NCBI RefSeq assembly: GCF_001746415.1
Contig: NZ_MEHJ01000001.1
Coordinates: forward strand, 6,702,501-6,766,500
Reading direction: 5' to 3'
Source: Streptomyces agglomeratus
Lineage (GTDB): Bacteria > Actinomycetota > Actinomycetes > Streptomycetales > Streptomycetaceae
Length of the DNA stretch: 64,000 nt
This document shows, one piece after another, positions 63,442-64,000 of this stretch. Position numbers and translations under genes: made by a program. The notes below the pieces were generated by a model, which was not told the origin of the DNA, made no database searches, and was given only the letters and a program-made list of their open reading frames with translations. Positions within the stretch are counted from its first letter, which is position 1. Each line of letters starts with the position of its first letter.

Positions 63442-64000
63442 ATGTCCACCACCGAGCAGCGTGTCGCGATCGTGACCGGGGCGGCGCGCGGCATTGGCGC
63501 CGCCACCGCGGTCCGTCTGGCGGCCGAGGGCCGCGCCGTCGCCGTACTCGACCTCGACGAGGCCGCGTGCAAGGACACCGTCGAGAAGATCACCGCGGCG
63601 GGCGGCACCGCCCTCGCCGTCGGCTGCGACGTCTCCGACAGCGCCCAGGTCGAGGCCGCCGTCGCGCGCGTCGCCGCGGAGCTCGGTGCGCCGACGATCC
63701 TCGTCAACAACGCGGGTGTCCTGCGCGACAACCTGCTCTTCAAGATGAGCGAGTCCGACTGGGACATCGTGATGAACGTGCACCTCAAGGGCGCGTTCCT
63801 GATGGCCAAGGCATGCCAGAAGCACATGGTGGACGCCAAGTTCGGCCGTATCGTCAGCCTCTCCAGCAGCTCGGCGCTCGGCAACCGCGGACAGGCGAAC
63901 TACTCCGCCGTCAAGGCTGGCCTCCAGGGCTTCACCAAGACGCTCGCCAAGGAGCTCGGCAAGTTCGGCATCACGGCCAACGCCGTCGCGCCCGGCTTCA
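63442..64000 (+). CDS. 3-oxoacyl-ACP reductase-like SDR (FabG-like; 3'-truncated by window edge)
   Basis: At least 186 residues visible. Classical SDR: NAD(P) site VAIVTGAARGIGAATAV, NNAG motif LVNNAGVLRDN, catalytic Ser in SLSSSSALG, and YxxxK in ANYSAVKAGLQGFTKTLAKEL. GGAG lies 7 nt before ATG 63442. It reduces a beta-keto thioester or another carbonyl. A strong promoter of its own and position after the HipA/DUF3037 pair suggest it is outside the cluster. The C-terminus continues beyond the window. Confidence 0.9.
   Translation, partial: MSTTEQRVAIVTGAARGIGAATAVRLAAEGRAVAVLDLDEAACKDTVEKITAAGGTALAVGCDVSDSAQVEAAVARVAAELGAPTILVNNAGVLRDNLLFKMSESDWDIVMNVHLKGAFLMAKACQKHMVDAKFGRIVSLSSSSALGNRGQANYSAVKAGLQGFTKTLAKELGKFGITANAVAPGF

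Overview
The window is high-GC actinobacterial DNA, most likely Streptomyces: strong third-position GC bias, GTG and TTG starts, 4-nt ATGA/GTGA gene overlaps and a rare TTA codon. Nearly all of it is one large secondary-metabolite gene cluster. I do not recognise the product. No rRNA, tRNA, transposase or CRISPR array was seen.

Layout. 1-3541: DrrA/DrrB-type ABC exporter (two permeases, one running off the left edge) with a divergent TetR regulator. 3606-6835 (minus): GT1 glycosyltransferase, SAM methyltransferase, FAD hydroxylase. 7210-10695: a fusion of a thiopeptide/LanB-C-terminal-like domain with a SagB-type flavin dehydrogenase, then a Tat-exported vanadium haloperoxidase-like protein. 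10764-13239: two paralogous AraC regulators flanking an ABM-fold monooxygenase. 13353-17592: polyether-epoxidase-like flavoprotein, degenerate adenylation-like protein, Sfp-type phosphopantetheinyl transferase, TetR. 17795-26155: a sugar operon (2,3-dehydratase, 4-ketoreductase, N-methyltransferase, 3-aminotransferase, epimerase, a DUF418 membrane protein, RmlA, RmlB), consistent with a dTDP-2,3,6-trideoxy-3-(dimethylamino)hexose. 26513-33564: flavin halogenase, cation/proton antiporter, LAL regulator, second flavin halogenase. 33694-52636: three type I PKS proteins and a type II thioesterase. 52659-55323: flavin reductase, MFS exporter, second TetR. 55440-62033: a PigD-like ThDP enzyme, a PigE-like acyl-thioester reductase/aminotransferase fusion, an ACP and a FabF-like ketosynthase. 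62043-63289: HipA-like kinase plus DUF3037 pair, probably past the cluster border. 63442-end: FabG-like SDR, cut by the window edge.

How it may work (inference). The PKS has four modules: KS-AT(methylmalonyl)-DH-ER-like-KR-ACP; AT-less KS-KR-ACP; KS-AT(malonyl)-DH-KR-ACP; AT-less KS-ACP. It would build a short, partly unsaturated chain. By analogy with prodigiosin MAP-pyrrole formation, the PigE-like protein could reduce an acyl thioester to an aldehyde, the PigD-like enzyme could add an acetyl unit from pyruvate, and the PigE aminotransferase half could trigger ring closure to a pyrroline/pyrrole. Flavin halogenases, the haloperoxidase, hydroxylases and the SagB fusion would tailor the scaffold, and a dimethylamino deoxysugar would be attached. 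The most unusual points are the prodigiosin-type pyrrole cassette joined to a PKS, the two AT-less modules inside a cis-AT system, and the LanB-like/SagB fusion without a visible peptide substrate.
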